The position numbers were made by a program, and so were the translations under genes. From Tolypeutes matacus (lineage: Eukaryota > Chordata > Mammalia > Cingulata > Chlamyphoridae), in assembly GCA_026826555.1 (NCBI GenBank), contig JAKSZT010054334.1, positions 34,714,795-34,778,794 of the forward strand: a DNA stretch of 64,000 nucleotides, given 5' to 3'. Positions 1 to 9,900 of this stretch are shown piece by piece; within the stretch, counting starts at the first letter, position 1; the number at the start of each line of letters is the position of its first letter. The notes below the pieces were generated by a model. That model was not told the origin of the DNA, made no database searches, and saw nothing but the letters and a program-made list of their open reading frames with translations.

Positions 1-1447
1 AATATAACACAGCAATTTTGTGGTATGAAGCTAAAGCCATATGTTGTGGGAAATGTGGGAAACTTTTAAAGTATATATTAGAGAAGAAGGAAGGCTGAAT
101 CAATGATTTAAGTATATACCTCAAGAAGATAATGAAAGAAAAATAAATGAATTCCCCTCCAAAAAAGTAGGAGGAAGAATATGATACAGATAGAACAGAA
201 ACTAATAAATAGATAGACATATGATGGAACAAACAAGACAAGAATTGGTTATTTGAAAAGACTAGTAAATTTTATACACATCTGCCAATACTGATAACAA
301 AATAAATGAAAGCTAGATGGCACAGATATAGAAAGTCATGAATGAAAATGGGGTCATCAGCAACAATCCTACGGACACTTAGAAGATAGCAAAATCATAG
401 TATTAACATCTTTATGTTCTAAACTTGAAAATTTAAAAACACATTTCACAGAAACTTACAAAATAAAATATATACAAGTTTCTTGGCCCAGATTGTTTTG
501 CATCAGATGACACAAGGGGATTTCTATATGCCAGCAACAAATAACTAAAAAATGAATTTTTAGTAGAACATTTTATAGTAAAATTAAAAGCATCAAATTC
601 CCAAGAATAAATTTAAGAAGAATAAATTTAGTGCACAGAATATTAATGGAAAAATTATAAAATAGTATTGAAAGAAACTAAATAGGTCCTAAATAAATGG
701 AGATGCATACCATGTTCATGAATCGTAGACATTGTAAATATCATTTATTCCTACTTATAATCATATTAATCCAAGTATTTTGGGGTTGTTTTTGTTTTCA
801 AATTCACAAACTGATTTAAAATGTAAATGCAAATGCAAAGTCTACCATGAAAACCCAAGGCAATCTTGAACATGTAGAATAAATCCAGATCAACTTATAA
901 TTACAAATATCAATGTTTATCATAAAGTTACAGTAACTATAACCTTTGGTGTAAGTGCAAACATAGACAAATAGGCCAATGGAGAATATAGAAACAGATC
1001 CATATCTATATTGACTCTTGATTTATGATAAAGGAGTCATTGAAGAACAGTGGAAAAAGTTGATTTTTTTATATTGAACTTGAAAATTCAATATCCATAT
1101 AGAATAGTATGACTATTGACTACTACTTTACAAAAATGGATTTTTAAAGCAAAATGGATAACATAAAGCAATAAAGCACCTGGTAAATAACATAAAACAA
1201 AAATATCTTCATTACCTTAGAGTAGGCTATGAATTTTTAAAAGGACACAAAAAGTACTAACACTAAAGGAAAAGTTTAAGCAGTTGATTGTAGTAAAATT
1301 AGACCTTTTTTTCCCATCAAACAACACTATCAAGAAAATGAAATGACAAGCTACAGAGTGAGAAAATAGATATATGCAATTTATATAGCTAACAAAGGAG
1401 TTCTATCTAGAATATAAAGAATTATTACATATAAAGAATGACTACAA
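1..1447 (+). repeat. Ancient L1 LINE, degraded ORF2 (reverse transcriptase) portion
   Basis: Word-level resemblance to the mammalian L1 ORF2 nucleotide consensus runs in order along the + strand. Near 245 there is a 'gaattggttatttgaaaag' motif. Near 345-420 there is 'aatgaaaatgggg' followed by 'atcctacggacactta'. Near 660-720 a stretch resembles the 'aaatggagatgcataccatg' segment, and near 1340-1440 one resembles 'aagctacagagtgagaaaata'. Stops and indels occur in every frame, so it is a fossil with no coding capacity. A DAS-SINE at 1448 interrupts it and the LINE resumes at 1837. The subfamily (L1M/L1ME-like) is inferred from the degree of decay. Confidence 0.75.
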
Positions 1448-1836
1448 GGAAGCAGATGTGACTCAAGCAATTGAGCTCCCACCTACCACATGGGAGAACC
1501 TGGCTTTGGTGCCTACTGGAGAAGATGAGTAAGACAATGAGCTGGCACAATGGGCAGGCACGGAGAGCTGACACAACAAAACGATGCAACAAGGAGACAC
1601 AAAGAGGAAAGACAATGAGACACACAACAAAGCAGGGAGCTGAGGTGGCTCAAGCCTATTGAGCTCCTTTCTCCCAGACGAGAGGTCTTAGGTTTGGTTC
1701 CTGGTGCCTCCTAAAGAGAAGATGAGCAGACACAGAGAGCACACAGTGAATGGACACGGAGAGCAGACAGTGACCTCAAAAAATGAGGGGGAAGGAATAA
1801 ATAAATATAAATAAATCTTTTAAAAAATGACTACAA
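1437..1836 (+). mobile_element. Dimeric DAS-SINE inserted in L1, with target-site duplications
   Basis: Two tRNA-like heads lie about 190 bp apart. The first starts at 1448 and contains 'gtgactcaagcaattgagc'; the second starts near 1640 and contains 'gtggctcaagcctattgag'. Each is followed by a degenerate B-box and a 'gtgcctcctaaaga'-type end. A purine-rich tail finishes in 'aataaataaatctttt'. The 11-bp repeat aatgactacaa occurs at 1437-1447 and again at 1826-1836, so the whole dimer inserted as one unit into the older L1. Loss of CpGs and B-box decay suggest moderate age. Confidence 0.88.
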
Positions 1837-2575
1837 ATTAATAAGAAAAAAAGGCCTATGACTCAATTTTTAAGAATGAACCAAATATATAAACAACACT
1901 TCACAAAAGAGGATAACCAAATAGCCAATAAACAATATGAAAAAGTACTCAGCCTCATTAGTCAATCATAGAAATGAAAATTAAAACTGCAAGTGATACC
2001 AATCATTTTACCAGAATGGCTAATATTAAAATGACTGACATTATGTATTGAAGATATGGATCAACTTAAAACATTAGAATATTCAGAGCAGCATTCTCTC
2101 AAATAGCTAAAACCTGGAGACAATGAAAATATCCAACAGCATTAGAATTAATACATAAATGTTGGCACATTTGTAGAGTGAAATACTATACAGAGATGAG
2201 GCTGAGCTACTGACAGAGGAGACAAGGATGAATTGCATTAATCTAATTTTAAATGAAAGAAGACAGACAGAAAGAATGCATATCATATGATTTCATTTAT
2301 ATGATGTTCAAAAAAATAAAATGATCCTATGATATTAGAAATAACAGAAATCAGGATAGCAGTTACCTTTGCAGGTTAAAGAGGTAATAACAATTTGGAG
2401 GGGGCCTGAAGACAATTTCTAGTATGCTAGCAATGATCAGTTTATTGATCAAGGTGTTGGTTACCTGGTGTGCTCACTTTGTGATAACTCGATAAGCCAA
2501 AGATGTATGCTTTGTGCACCTTTCTATATCTTTAAAGGTTTACACAGAAAATAAAAAAAAAAAAAAAGAAAAAAA
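1837..2575 (+). repeat. Ancient L1 LINE, end of ORF2 and 3' untranslated region
   Basis: This continues the L1 interrupted at 1447. It has L1-like segments such as 'caaaagaggataaccaaatagcc' near 1905 (quoted in part), 'gaaatgaaaattaaaactgc' near 1970 and 'tggttacctggtgtgctcac' near 2459. It ends with a 'tgctttgtgcacctttct' motif near 2507 and an A-rich tail at about 2548-2578. Motif order matches an L1ME-type 3' end on the + strand. No intact ORF remains. Confidence 0.75.
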
Positions 2576-2589
2576 AAAAGACAGAAAGA

Positions 2590-3333
2590 AAGTCAGTGAA
2601 ACTGCAGAAACAAAGGCAAAAAGTAAAACTTTAAAAACAGCCAAAGTCAGCAGCAATTACACTGATTGGCGACTGCTCAAAAGGGACAATGAAAGCCAGA
2701 AAGCAATTGAATAAAAATGGTCAATGCAAGGAGACAATATAACTGTCAGCCTATTATTCTATACCCATAAAAACTGTCAACCTATTATTCTACACCCATA
2801 AAAAGCAAGGCTTTTCAGACAGTTAAATAAGAAAATCTATCAGCAATACTTGCTAAGGGAAAGTTTAAAGAATGTATTTTATGCAGTCAAAAAGTGATTT
2901 CAGATTAAGATCAGAGATGCAAGAAGGAATGAAAAGCAAAGAATTCAGTTAATATTTAGGTAAATCTAAGAAGCACATTGACTACAGAACAACCATGATT
3001 ATAATTATTACAACTTTAAAGAAAAAAGACTAAAATACCCCCCAAACAATAGCATATAAGTTGAGAGGGGTGGTTGAAGTTAATTGGATTGCTTGGGGAA
3101 AAGTAACTTATTAATTTTAAAAATTGGTAAGTCATGAATGGATTTTAAAATTTATAGAATAACCACTAAAAGAATATTATTAGATTGTACATCTTTAAAG
3201 TAGAAGAAAATAAATACTTGAGGAAAAACAGACAACCAATTCAAAAAAAGGCAAAGTAAGAAAGTACAAAATTTAAATGGTGGTACAAATAAAAACATGA
3301 AAAACCACAAATACACCAGGTTACAATACATGT
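2590..3333 (+). repeat. Ancient L1M/HAL1-like LINE fragment (ORF1 3' region)
   Basis: The run near 2740-2960 ('ctattattctatacccataa', then 'cttttcagacagttaaataa', then 'cagagatgcaagaaggaatg') matches, in order, the L1M/HAL1 segment containing 'ctctatacccagcaaaa... cttttcagataaacaaaaac... aaggaatgaagagcac'. The + strand orientation agrees with the flanking fragments. The solo LTR at 3334 splits the element and related LINE sequence resumes at 3867. The exact family is not certain without an alignment. Confidence 0.6.
2741..2802 (+). repeat. 31-bp tandem duplication inside the L1 fragment
   Basis: Two head-to-tail 31-bp units (2741-2771 and 2772-2802) both read 'aactgtca.cctattattct' followed by 'a.acccataaa'. 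They differ at two positions (g/a and t/c). This is a local duplication after insertion of the LINE. Confidence 0.85.
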
Positions 3334-3861
3334 TGTTGCAGTTGGGCAGTTTGATGTAATTATAAATTCCAAAAATATAATTGGATCATGCTTGTAAATT
3401 GGTATGCTAATCTGGGCATGATTAAGTTATGATTAGGGTATTAACTGGGCCACCTCAGTAGGGCGTTGAGCCCTACCCCTTGGTGGGTGGGGTAATCAAA
3501 TATAAAAGGCAAGGCAAAGGACAGAGGGAGCAGTTTTGATGTTGGAGTTTTGATGTTGGAGAGAAGGCCCCAGGAGAAGAGAAGTGAGCCGTTTGCCTGA
3601 TAGTCTACAGCCGACCTTGTGGAGGAAACAGAGAGCCAGGAGAGAAATGCAGCCCAGGAAAGAGATGAACCCCAGAAGCCTGAACCCTGGCAAACGCCGG
3701 CAGCTGTCTTGCTCCAACACGTGGCAATGGACTTTGGTGAGAGAAGAAACTTACGCTTTATGGCCTGGTAACTGTGGATTTCTACCCCAAATAAATACCC
3801 TTTATAAAGACCAACCCATTTCTGGTATTTCGCATTAGCACCCCTTTGACTGACTAATACA
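3334..3861 (+). mobile_element. Solo-LTR-like element, MaLR/ERV class III type (copy 1)
   Basis: This 528-bp unit begins with TG (tgttgcagttgggcag) and ends with CA (tgactaataca). It is flanked by a perfect 5-bp duplication catgt at 3329-3333 and 3862-3866. A TATA-like box (tataaaag, about 3501) and a polyadenylation signal (aataaa at 3790) lie at the spacing expected in an LTR. The 5-bp target duplication and the 3' end 'gactaataca' resemble MaLR LTRs such as THE1/MST, which is class III. No internal retroviral sequence is attached. It splits an older L1 fragment, so it is younger than that LINE. The family name is not known to me; a lineage-specific xenarthran family is plausible. Confidence 0.8.
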
Positions 3862-4485
3862 CATGTAAATGGACTAAATGACCCATATAAAAGACAAAGA
3901 GTGTTCAACTGGATTTAAAATAAATTCAGCTCCATTCTGTTTACAAGAGACACCCTAAAATGTAAGGACATTGAAAAGAAAATAAATGGTTAATAAAAGC
4001 TATAACAGATGTGTACTAAATAAATTAAAAATCAGATGTGATTATTAAAATAAAGTAGACAAAATAGACCTAAACCAAAATGTATTATTAGAGAAAAGAG
4101 AGTCACTAAAAATGACATTTTTATTCACCAAAAATACATATGAATTCTAACCTTGTATCACTTAAAAACATATTCTCAAATTACTTAAAGCAAAAATTGA
4201 CAGAACTGTAAGGAGAACCAGACTAATCCCCAGATTGGCAGATTTTAGCACAGTTCTTGAAATAGAGATGAACCATGTAGTCAAAAATTTAGAAAGATTA
4301 TGAAAACTTTGAGTCACAAAATAAACAAGGTTAACAAAAAGTAGCACATAGAACACAGAATCTAATGGAACTCATGGTTGTAGACTGTACTTCCTTTTTT
4401 AAGCACACATAAAGTGTTTAAGAATACTGATTAAATATTGGGTCAGAAGGAAGTTCTCAAAAACACTTCAGAAGCTATATTATAC
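3862..4485 (+). repeat. Ancient L1M LINE fragment (5' part of ORF2, endonuclease region)
   Basis: Order and wording follow the L1 ORF2 start: 'aaatggactaaatga' near 3868, 'ggatttaaaataaa' near 3911, 'gtttacaagagacaccctaa' near 3940, 'caaaatagacctaaa' near 4058, and 'aagcaaaaattgacagaact' near 4189 (similar to the endonuclease-domain segment with 'aagcaaaaactgacagaatt'). Many frameshifts are present. It continues the element at 2590-3333 across the LTR insertion. Confidence 0.65.
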
Positions 4486-4487
4486 AA

Positions 4488-4690
4488 ACCACTGTTCCAA
4501 GGTTTCCTCTACCTCAACACCATTGACATTTGGGGCTAAATAATTCTTTGTTGTGAGGTGCTGTCCTGTGCACTATAGGCTGTTTAGGAGCATATCTGAT
4601 CTGTATTCACTGGATGTCAGTAATACCCCTAACTCTGAGCTGTTAAACTCATCAGTTTCCAGTGTATTAAAGACCTAAATGTTCAAGACC
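4488..4690 (-). mobile_element. MER5A-like hAT DNA transposon remnant
   Basis: The + strand reads 'ctcaacaccattgacattt', then 'ggggctaaataattctttgt', then 'tgaggtgctgtcctgtgcac', then 'tatctg...cactggatgtcagtaatacccct' (quoted in part). This is the reverse complement of the non-autonomous MER5A element common to placental mammals. It is a short internally deleted element with no coding capacity. It sits between L1 pieces, and its presence in this order suggests it predates the DAS-SINE at 4791. Confidence 0.85.
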
Positions 4691-4776
4691 AAAAAACATT
4701 TTAGAAAAAACTCTAAAGAATAATATTATGTTTTTACAGTAGGAAAAATGTCTTAGGCAAGACACAAAAAGTATGC

Positions 4777-5258
4777 AAAAGTATATTACTGGGAAAAGGA
4801 TGTGGCTCAAGAGATTGGGCTCCTACCTACCACATGGGAGGTTCCTGGTTCAGTTTCCAGTGCCTCCTAAAGAAGACAGTAAGCTGGTGCGATGGGCAGG
4901 CTGCATCAAGCTAGTACAACAAGATGACTCAACAAGAGACACAAGAAGAAAAAACATAATGAGAAACACAACAGAGCAGGGAGCAGAGGTTCCCGGTGCC
5001 TCCTAAAGAAGATGAGCAGGACGGCAAGCTGTTGCAACAAGAGACACAAAAGGAAAAGCATAACAAGAGACACAACAAAGCAGGGAATCGAAGTGGCTTA
5101 AGTGATTAGGTGCCACCCTCCCACATCGGAGGTCCCAGGTTTGGTTCCCAGTACCTCCTAAAGAAACAAAGAAGACGAACAGACACAGCAAGTGCGAACA
5201 ACGAGGGGATGGGGAGAGATAAATCAACAAAATAAATCTTTTTAAAAAGTATATTACT
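4777..5258 (+). mobile_element. Composite DAS-SINE (internally duplicated dimer) with 14-bp target duplications
   Basis: The first head begins at 4795 ('aggatgtggctcaagagatt') and ends in 'cagtgcctcctaaagaag'. A second partial unit ('cccggtgcctcctaaagaag') follows at 4994, and a full second head ('gaagtggcttaagtgattag') at about 5088. The 14-bp direct repeat aaaagtatattact brackets it at 4777-4790 and 5245-5258. The tail is 'aataaatctttttaaa'. The middle tail segment ('agagacacaa..g.aaa...agcagggag') occurs twice, so this copy carries an internal duplication of about 120 bp compared with the copy at 1448. Confidence 0.88.
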
Positions 5259-5261
5259 ATC

Positions 5262-5408
5262 AAAAAAAATATTAATTAGACTAAAATTAAGAACTTCTGT
5301 TCATCAAAACTATGACAAAGAAAGTGAAAATACAAGCCACAGACTGGGGGAATATAATTCCAACATATATAAGTGCCAAAGGATTAGTATTCAGAATACA
5401 TAGTCTAG
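5262..5408 (+). repeat. L1 LINE fragment, late ORF2
   Basis: The segment contains 'aaattaagaacttctgttca' followed by 'tcaaaactatgacaaagaaa' and 'caagccacagactggggga'. This is the well-known late-ORF2 part of mammalian L1 elements, on the + strand. The 5' breakpoint coincides with the DAS-SINE insertion point. Confidence 0.85.
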
Positions 5409-5597
5409 CATGCCTCATCCTTTCATCTGGAAGTCTCCCCTTTCTGTAAAATTGCTCAGCCTCCCCCCCATACTAAACATATTCCTTAAGTGTGAGCTTC
5501 AGTTCTCTTGAATTATTCTGCCTCATTGGCCACAGTGATTGAGCTGTGAGTGTGTATTTGACTCAAGTTGCACTTACCTTGTGGTCTGAATGACCAG
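5409..5597. other. Unassigned intergenic sequence
   Basis: Moderately pyrimidine-rich sequence. I see no gene, RNA or recognisable repeat in it. Confidence 0.5.
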
Positions 5598-5808
5598 TGA
5601 TAACTAACGTATTCAGGACCAGGCACTGTTCTAAGGTTTTAATATTAACTAATTTAATTATCATAACAATACAATGAAGTAGGTACAATTATTATTTCTC
5701 TCTCATTTTTTTAGATTAGGAAGATGAGACACAGGGATGTAAACTTTTCCCATGTCACATATGGACCAGGTTTTGAACTCCAGCAATCTGACTTCATATC
5801 CCACACAA
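5598..5808 (+). repeat. MIR SINE
   Basis: The segment contains 'ccaggcactgttctaaggtt', then 'aatgaagtaggtacaattat' and 'gaagatgagacacaggga', ending 'gttttgaactccagcaatct'. This is the MIR core and 3' part in consensus order on the + strand. Confidence 0.9.
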
Positions 5809-5837
5809 TGTTTTTTGTTTTGTTTTTTTGTTGTTTA

Positions 5838-6201
5838 ACAACAGGATATTATTGGCTCATGGTTCCAGAGGCTGGAAGACTTGCTTCCTCCTGGAATAAG
5901 TATCTTCTGGTTAGCTGGCAATCTTTGGGGTTCATTGGCTTTGCCATCATATGGCAGTGCACATGGCGGTATCTTCTTGCCCCTCCAGATTCCACAGACT
6001 TTCAGCATCTAACTATTCCTTGTTGCTTCTTTTTCTGATTTTCACACTGCTTATAAAGGACTCCAGTAATCGAGATTAAAGCCCAACCTGATTCAAACAT
6101 CTTGAAGACACCTTATTCACCTTATTGCCAATGAGTCCACAACCATGTTAGGCTGGGACCTAACATGCCTTTTGGGGGGGAACATGATTCAATCTCCAAC
6201 A
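5838..6201 (-). mobile_element. Older MaLR-type LTR remnant, minus strand
   Basis: Read on the minus strand, the unit opens with 'tgttggagattgaatcatgt' at 6201 and continues with MLT1/MST-like words: 'gaatcaggttgggctttaat', 'gattactggagtcctttata', 'ccaaagattgccagctaacc' and 'cagcctctggaaccatgag', followed by a 'ccaataa' polyadenylation region. The 3' end is truncated in a T-rich stretch. No internal retroviral sequence is attached. It is noticeably more diverged than the two LTRs at 3334 and 7252. The MaLR assignment comes from wording only. Confidence 0.65.
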
Positions 6202-7154
6202 GGGAGTATGTTCTCCTTCATAACCTAGTTCCTGCCCTTAAACTTCTAAGGGCCCAAGGATTGTTTCAGTGCTGTAGCAAAGACTTTGAAAATCTAGGTT
6301 TATAGATTTTGACAAGACAATTACCCCAACAGTTTAGCGGATTTTTATCTATGGCTTCTAGTGTGCTAGTAGATACACTCAAAGTTATTAATATTTCCTA
6401 AACCTAATTCTCAACCCTGGATTATTTCATTACTCTCTGATCACTATACCTCTCCTTTTCTCTCAACTTAATGGCATCTACATTAAGCTTCCCACCTAAG
6501 CCATCAGGCTTATACTCTTAATCTGAGATTTATTTCATTTAACAATCTTCTCAGTCTTTTCTCTTATTGTTCGTGGTCAAGAAATAGTTGTCTTTTCCAC
6601 CTCTCCACTACTGCTTTCCATTTTTACTTGCAAACTGGCTAATGTGGACCTAGGCCCATCTCTTCCTCTAATACCTTCCTAAATTCATCTGGTGGCAATC
6701 AGCAAATTCATTTAACAGTCTATTTTCCAACCTCCTTCTCTAGAGCTGGAGAGTCAGAAGACCTGAGTTCTGCCTTCTAACTTATCTAACCAACCATTTT
6801 CCCCACTGTGTAACATGGGTCTCCAGTTTTCCAGACTTTAATATTTTTACCTACCACCTGACTTCTAAGTCAGTGCCACATATTTTAAGCACCCTACTTC
6901 TGGTACCCATTTCCATATTAGTTAGGGTAATGTTAGCTGTGATAGCAGACACATCCCAAAATCTTAGTAGATTAATGCAATCCAAGTTGTTTTCCCATTC
7001 GTGTAGAGTCCAGTTGATTGATGGCAGGGGAGGGAGGTGTTCTGATTGGGTCATATGTGAACTCAGACAGTATGGATCTAGGTGGCCTCATAAAGTATTT
7101 GTCTATGTGAATTTTAACAATAGGCAAGATATATGGGGATGCCATACTTTTTAA
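6202..7154. other. Intergenic sequence, one possible old repeat
   Basis: Positions 6202-6880 hold AT-rich pyrimidine-biased sequence I cannot assign. Positions 6895-7150 ('ttagctgtgatagcagacac', then 'cccaaaatcttagtagatta') read like a dispersed mammalian repeat seen elsewhere, whose family I cannot name. No gene is visible. Confidence 0.4.
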
Positions 7155-7210
7155 CATGGTATTTCTATAAACCTACAACTTCTCTAATTAAAAAAAAATT
7201 TTTAAACATA
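7155..7210 (+). repeat. Short L1 3'-end tail
   Basis: The run 'tttctataaacctacaactt' followed by 'ctctaattaaaaaaaaa' resembles the last 50 bp of L1ME-type 3' ends. It is only a short match. Confidence 0.4.
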
Positions 7211-7251
7211 TTTATGACCCACGTGTTCTTAACTACTACCTGATACTGTCC

Positions 7252-7877
7252 TGTAGCAGTTTGGCAGTTTGATATAGTTATGAATTCCAAAAATAGATAT
7301 TGGATTATGCTTGTAAACTGGTCTGTTAATCTGGGCATAATTGAGTTATGATTAGGGTGTTGACTGGGCCATGTCAGTAGGGCGTTGAGCCCCACCCCTT
7401 GGTGGGTGGGGAATCAAAGATAAAAGGCATGGCAAAGGACAGAGTTGGAGTAGTTTTGATGTTGGAGTTTTGATTCTGGAGCCCAGAGAGGCAAGTAGGC
7501 AGAGGAGCTTGGTTGTGAGGAAGAAGAGAAGGCCTGGGGATAGAGACAAGCCATTTGCCTGATAGTCTACAGCTGGCCTTGTGGAGAGAGGCAAAGCCTA
7601 GAGAGCCTCATAGTCTACAGCTAACCTTGTAGAGGAAACAGAGGAGCTGAGCTGAGAGAGAAATGGAGTCCCAGGAAGAGAGGAACCCAAGAAGCCTGAA
7701 CCCTGGCAAACATCGGCAGTTGTCTTGCTCCAACACGTAGCAACAGACTTTGGTGAGGGAAGAAACTTATGCTTTATGGCCTGGTAACTGTAAGCTTCTA
7801 CCCCAAATAAACACCCTTTATAAAAACCAATCGATTTCTGGTAGTTTGCATCAGCACCCCTTTGGCTGACTAATACA
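7252..7877 (+). mobile_element. Solo-LTR-like element, same family as 3334-3861 (copy 2)
   Basis: This 626-bp unit begins tgtagcagtttggcag and ends tgactaataca. It is bracketed by near-matching 5-mers, tgtcc at 7247-7251 and tgtct at 7878-7882 (4 of 5 identical). It shares long stretches with copy 1, including 'gtagggcgttgagccc', 'ccccttggtgggtggg', an 'ataaaagg' TATA-like box near 7420 and aataaa at 7806. It is about 98 bp longer than copy 1. Part of that comes from a 48-bp-offset internal duplication ('gcct.atagtctacagct' at 7557 and 7605). It is in the same orientation as copy 1 but has different target duplications, so the two inserted independently and do not bound one provirus. Confidence 0.8.
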
Positions 7878-8479
7878 TGTCTTCAACCATAGTTTATTCA
7901 TTCTGAAATGTCATCTGTCCCAAGGTGACCCAGTCAGAACCCTTCCATGGATTTGTGTTTGTGGCTACAAAGAATGCAAATCGCAATCTACCTCTATGCT
8001 CGATTTAGAAGCCTAGAGCAGGGTAACTGCCGGGCACCATGAATTCAGGTGTGTGGAGGAAACCAGACTGAGAGACAAAGATGACAGCCTGGAAAATGTT
8101 TCTTCAGAGATCAGAGATGTTAAGAGAACATGTTTAATTCTCTGGCCAGAGTCATCCCAGAGACTAACTGGGCCCCTGACCTTTTCTTGATGTGGTAATG
8201 TGATCTTATTGAGCCCCTTTGTGGATACTCCTTTTATTCTAAAGCTTGCAACTAAGATTCGCCAGTAATTAGGGATGGAAGCATGGCTGTGGGAGAGGCT
8301 TTAGCAATGCTAAAGTGGGATAGCAGATTGCCCTGTTTCTAGGGCCTGGGGATTCACCAGGCAATTGTGTTAGGAAGACAGGGCCACAAATGAGTTGAGC
8401 ATCTGGAAAGAGAGTCAGATAGGAAAATAAGTGAAGTCAGGAGGAAATATATTATAGAGGAAAAGAAAGCAGGCCCTGG
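7878..8479. other. Unassigned intergenic sequence
   Basis: Mixed-composition sequence with no ORF of note, no RNA gene and no repeat I recognise. Confidence 0.5.
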
Positions 8480-8662
8480 GGTAGATTGGGCAAGTAATTA
8501 GACCCCTTCATTCCTCAGTCTCTTCAGTTTTGTGTTGGGATAATAATAATTGACAGTCTTTCTCATGTATTTTGAGGATTAAATGAGATATTCCATATAA
8601 AGTATTTAACACCGTGCCTGGCATATAGTTATTGCCCCATAAGTATTGCTGTATTTGAAGTA
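8480..8662 (-). repeat. MIR SINE
   Basis: The + strand shows 'ttgggataataataattgac', 'tgaggattaaatgagatatt' and 'aacaccgtgcctggcatata'. These are the reverse complement of the MIR core in correct order. Confidence 0.9.
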
Positions 8663-9434
8663 TGTACCTGGTACTACGGGGAGCCTAGAGGAGATAGTCT
8701 GAGGATTTTTTCACAGAGAAGATGATATTTCAGCTGACATTGAAGGACAAATGCAGTGGGGTAGGCAAGAGGAGGCACGCATTCCTCCTCCCCAGGTCCC
8801 CAGGCCCAATTGTTCATCCCCTAACTTGCAATACAGATGATACTAGAATCTTCTAAACACATTCCATAGAGCTAAAGTCATAGTCCCCAAAATTTAAATA
8901 GATGACTTTAATGATAAACTCTAAATAATATTCAAAATCAATAAAGAGAAAAATAAATCCAAAACACTGTCAAGCATTTATATTTTAGTTTTTCTTTAAA
9001 TCAAGATGCTTAATTATTAAAACCTTAATATACATGTAATTGCATCATCACTGATGAAATCTTTCCTGCCTGTAACAAATGTGATTTCAGCTTGTACTTT
9101 TGCGATGAGTGATGAAGAAATTTCCAGATGGAAAGGTTTAATTTGTGAGAGTTTCCCTAGCCTATTCACTTGGCTTTAACTTCCATTTTAAATTACAGAG
9201 AGAATTCCCAAAATTTCAAATAGCCCCTAGAGATCTGGTGAAATAGCTGATCTCTTTCTATGAGCATGCTAACAAAAGTAATTTCTTACTGAGCTATATG
9301 CTACCCAGTGGGACTGATAATGAATCTGCATTATGGTAACCTTTATAAGAAGGGAAGATAAGAAGACCTTTTGGGGAGGTCTATTTATTATGTGGTGAAT
9401 GTGTCTCTCTTCATGTAGATTCTTCTGTTTAGAT
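8663..9434. other. Intergenic sequence with one old repeat scrap
   Basis: About 8660-8770 ('gaagatgatatttcagctga', then 'cattgaaggacaaatgcag') resembles an ancient long non-coding mammalian repeat also seen at 47290, 49685 and 59736. The rest is AT-rich and unassigned. Confidence 0.4.
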
Positions 9435-9900
9435 CCACTTTTTTTTTTTTTTTTTTATTTTTTATTATGGGTAAAAATCAAAATTCTCACAATACATACA
9501 AACATTTGCAAAACGATATATAAATATATATGCATATATGTGTATTTGCTTACAAAAATGTTATTTTTATATATATATATATATATACATATATTTTAAG
9601 AGGTGCTTAGATTACCTAAAATATTACACGGAACCCACTGGGATTCCCATGTTGCCCACCTCCCACACCTCCCACCACATCCCACACAAACATCTCCCAC
9701 AGTGTGGCCCACCAACCTCAATGAACTTACACATCCTGGAGCCTTGCCACCAACCATAGACCACAGTTCACACTGTAGACCACACTCTCTCCCACTCAGT
9801 TCTGAGTGGTGTGTGCTGATTTAAAATGGCCTACATCCATTGCCACAACAGTACTCAGAACAACCTCCAACTCCCAAAGAAGCCCCTGTATAACTCAACT
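9435..9900 (-). repeat. L1 3' untranslated region, minus strand, with an embedded (TA)n microsatellite
   Basis: A T-run at 9439-9456 is the reverse of the LINE poly-A tail. Beyond it, 'gattacctaaaatattacac', 'aaacatctcccacagtgtgg', 'cacatcctggagccttgcca' and 'ctctctcccactcagttctg' match, in order, the second copy at 62953-63410. An alternating TA run lies at 9569-9588. The family is an L1 lineage with a long 3' UTR. Confidence 0.75.

Noticed and set aside
3441..3908. 155-codon minus-strand open frame
   Set aside because: It lies almost wholly in the solo LTR at 3334-3861 and reflects repeat sequence, not a gene.
3334..7877. A complete provirus bounded by the two LTRs
   Set aside because: The interior has no retroviral gene remnants and the target duplications of the two LTRs do not match each other.
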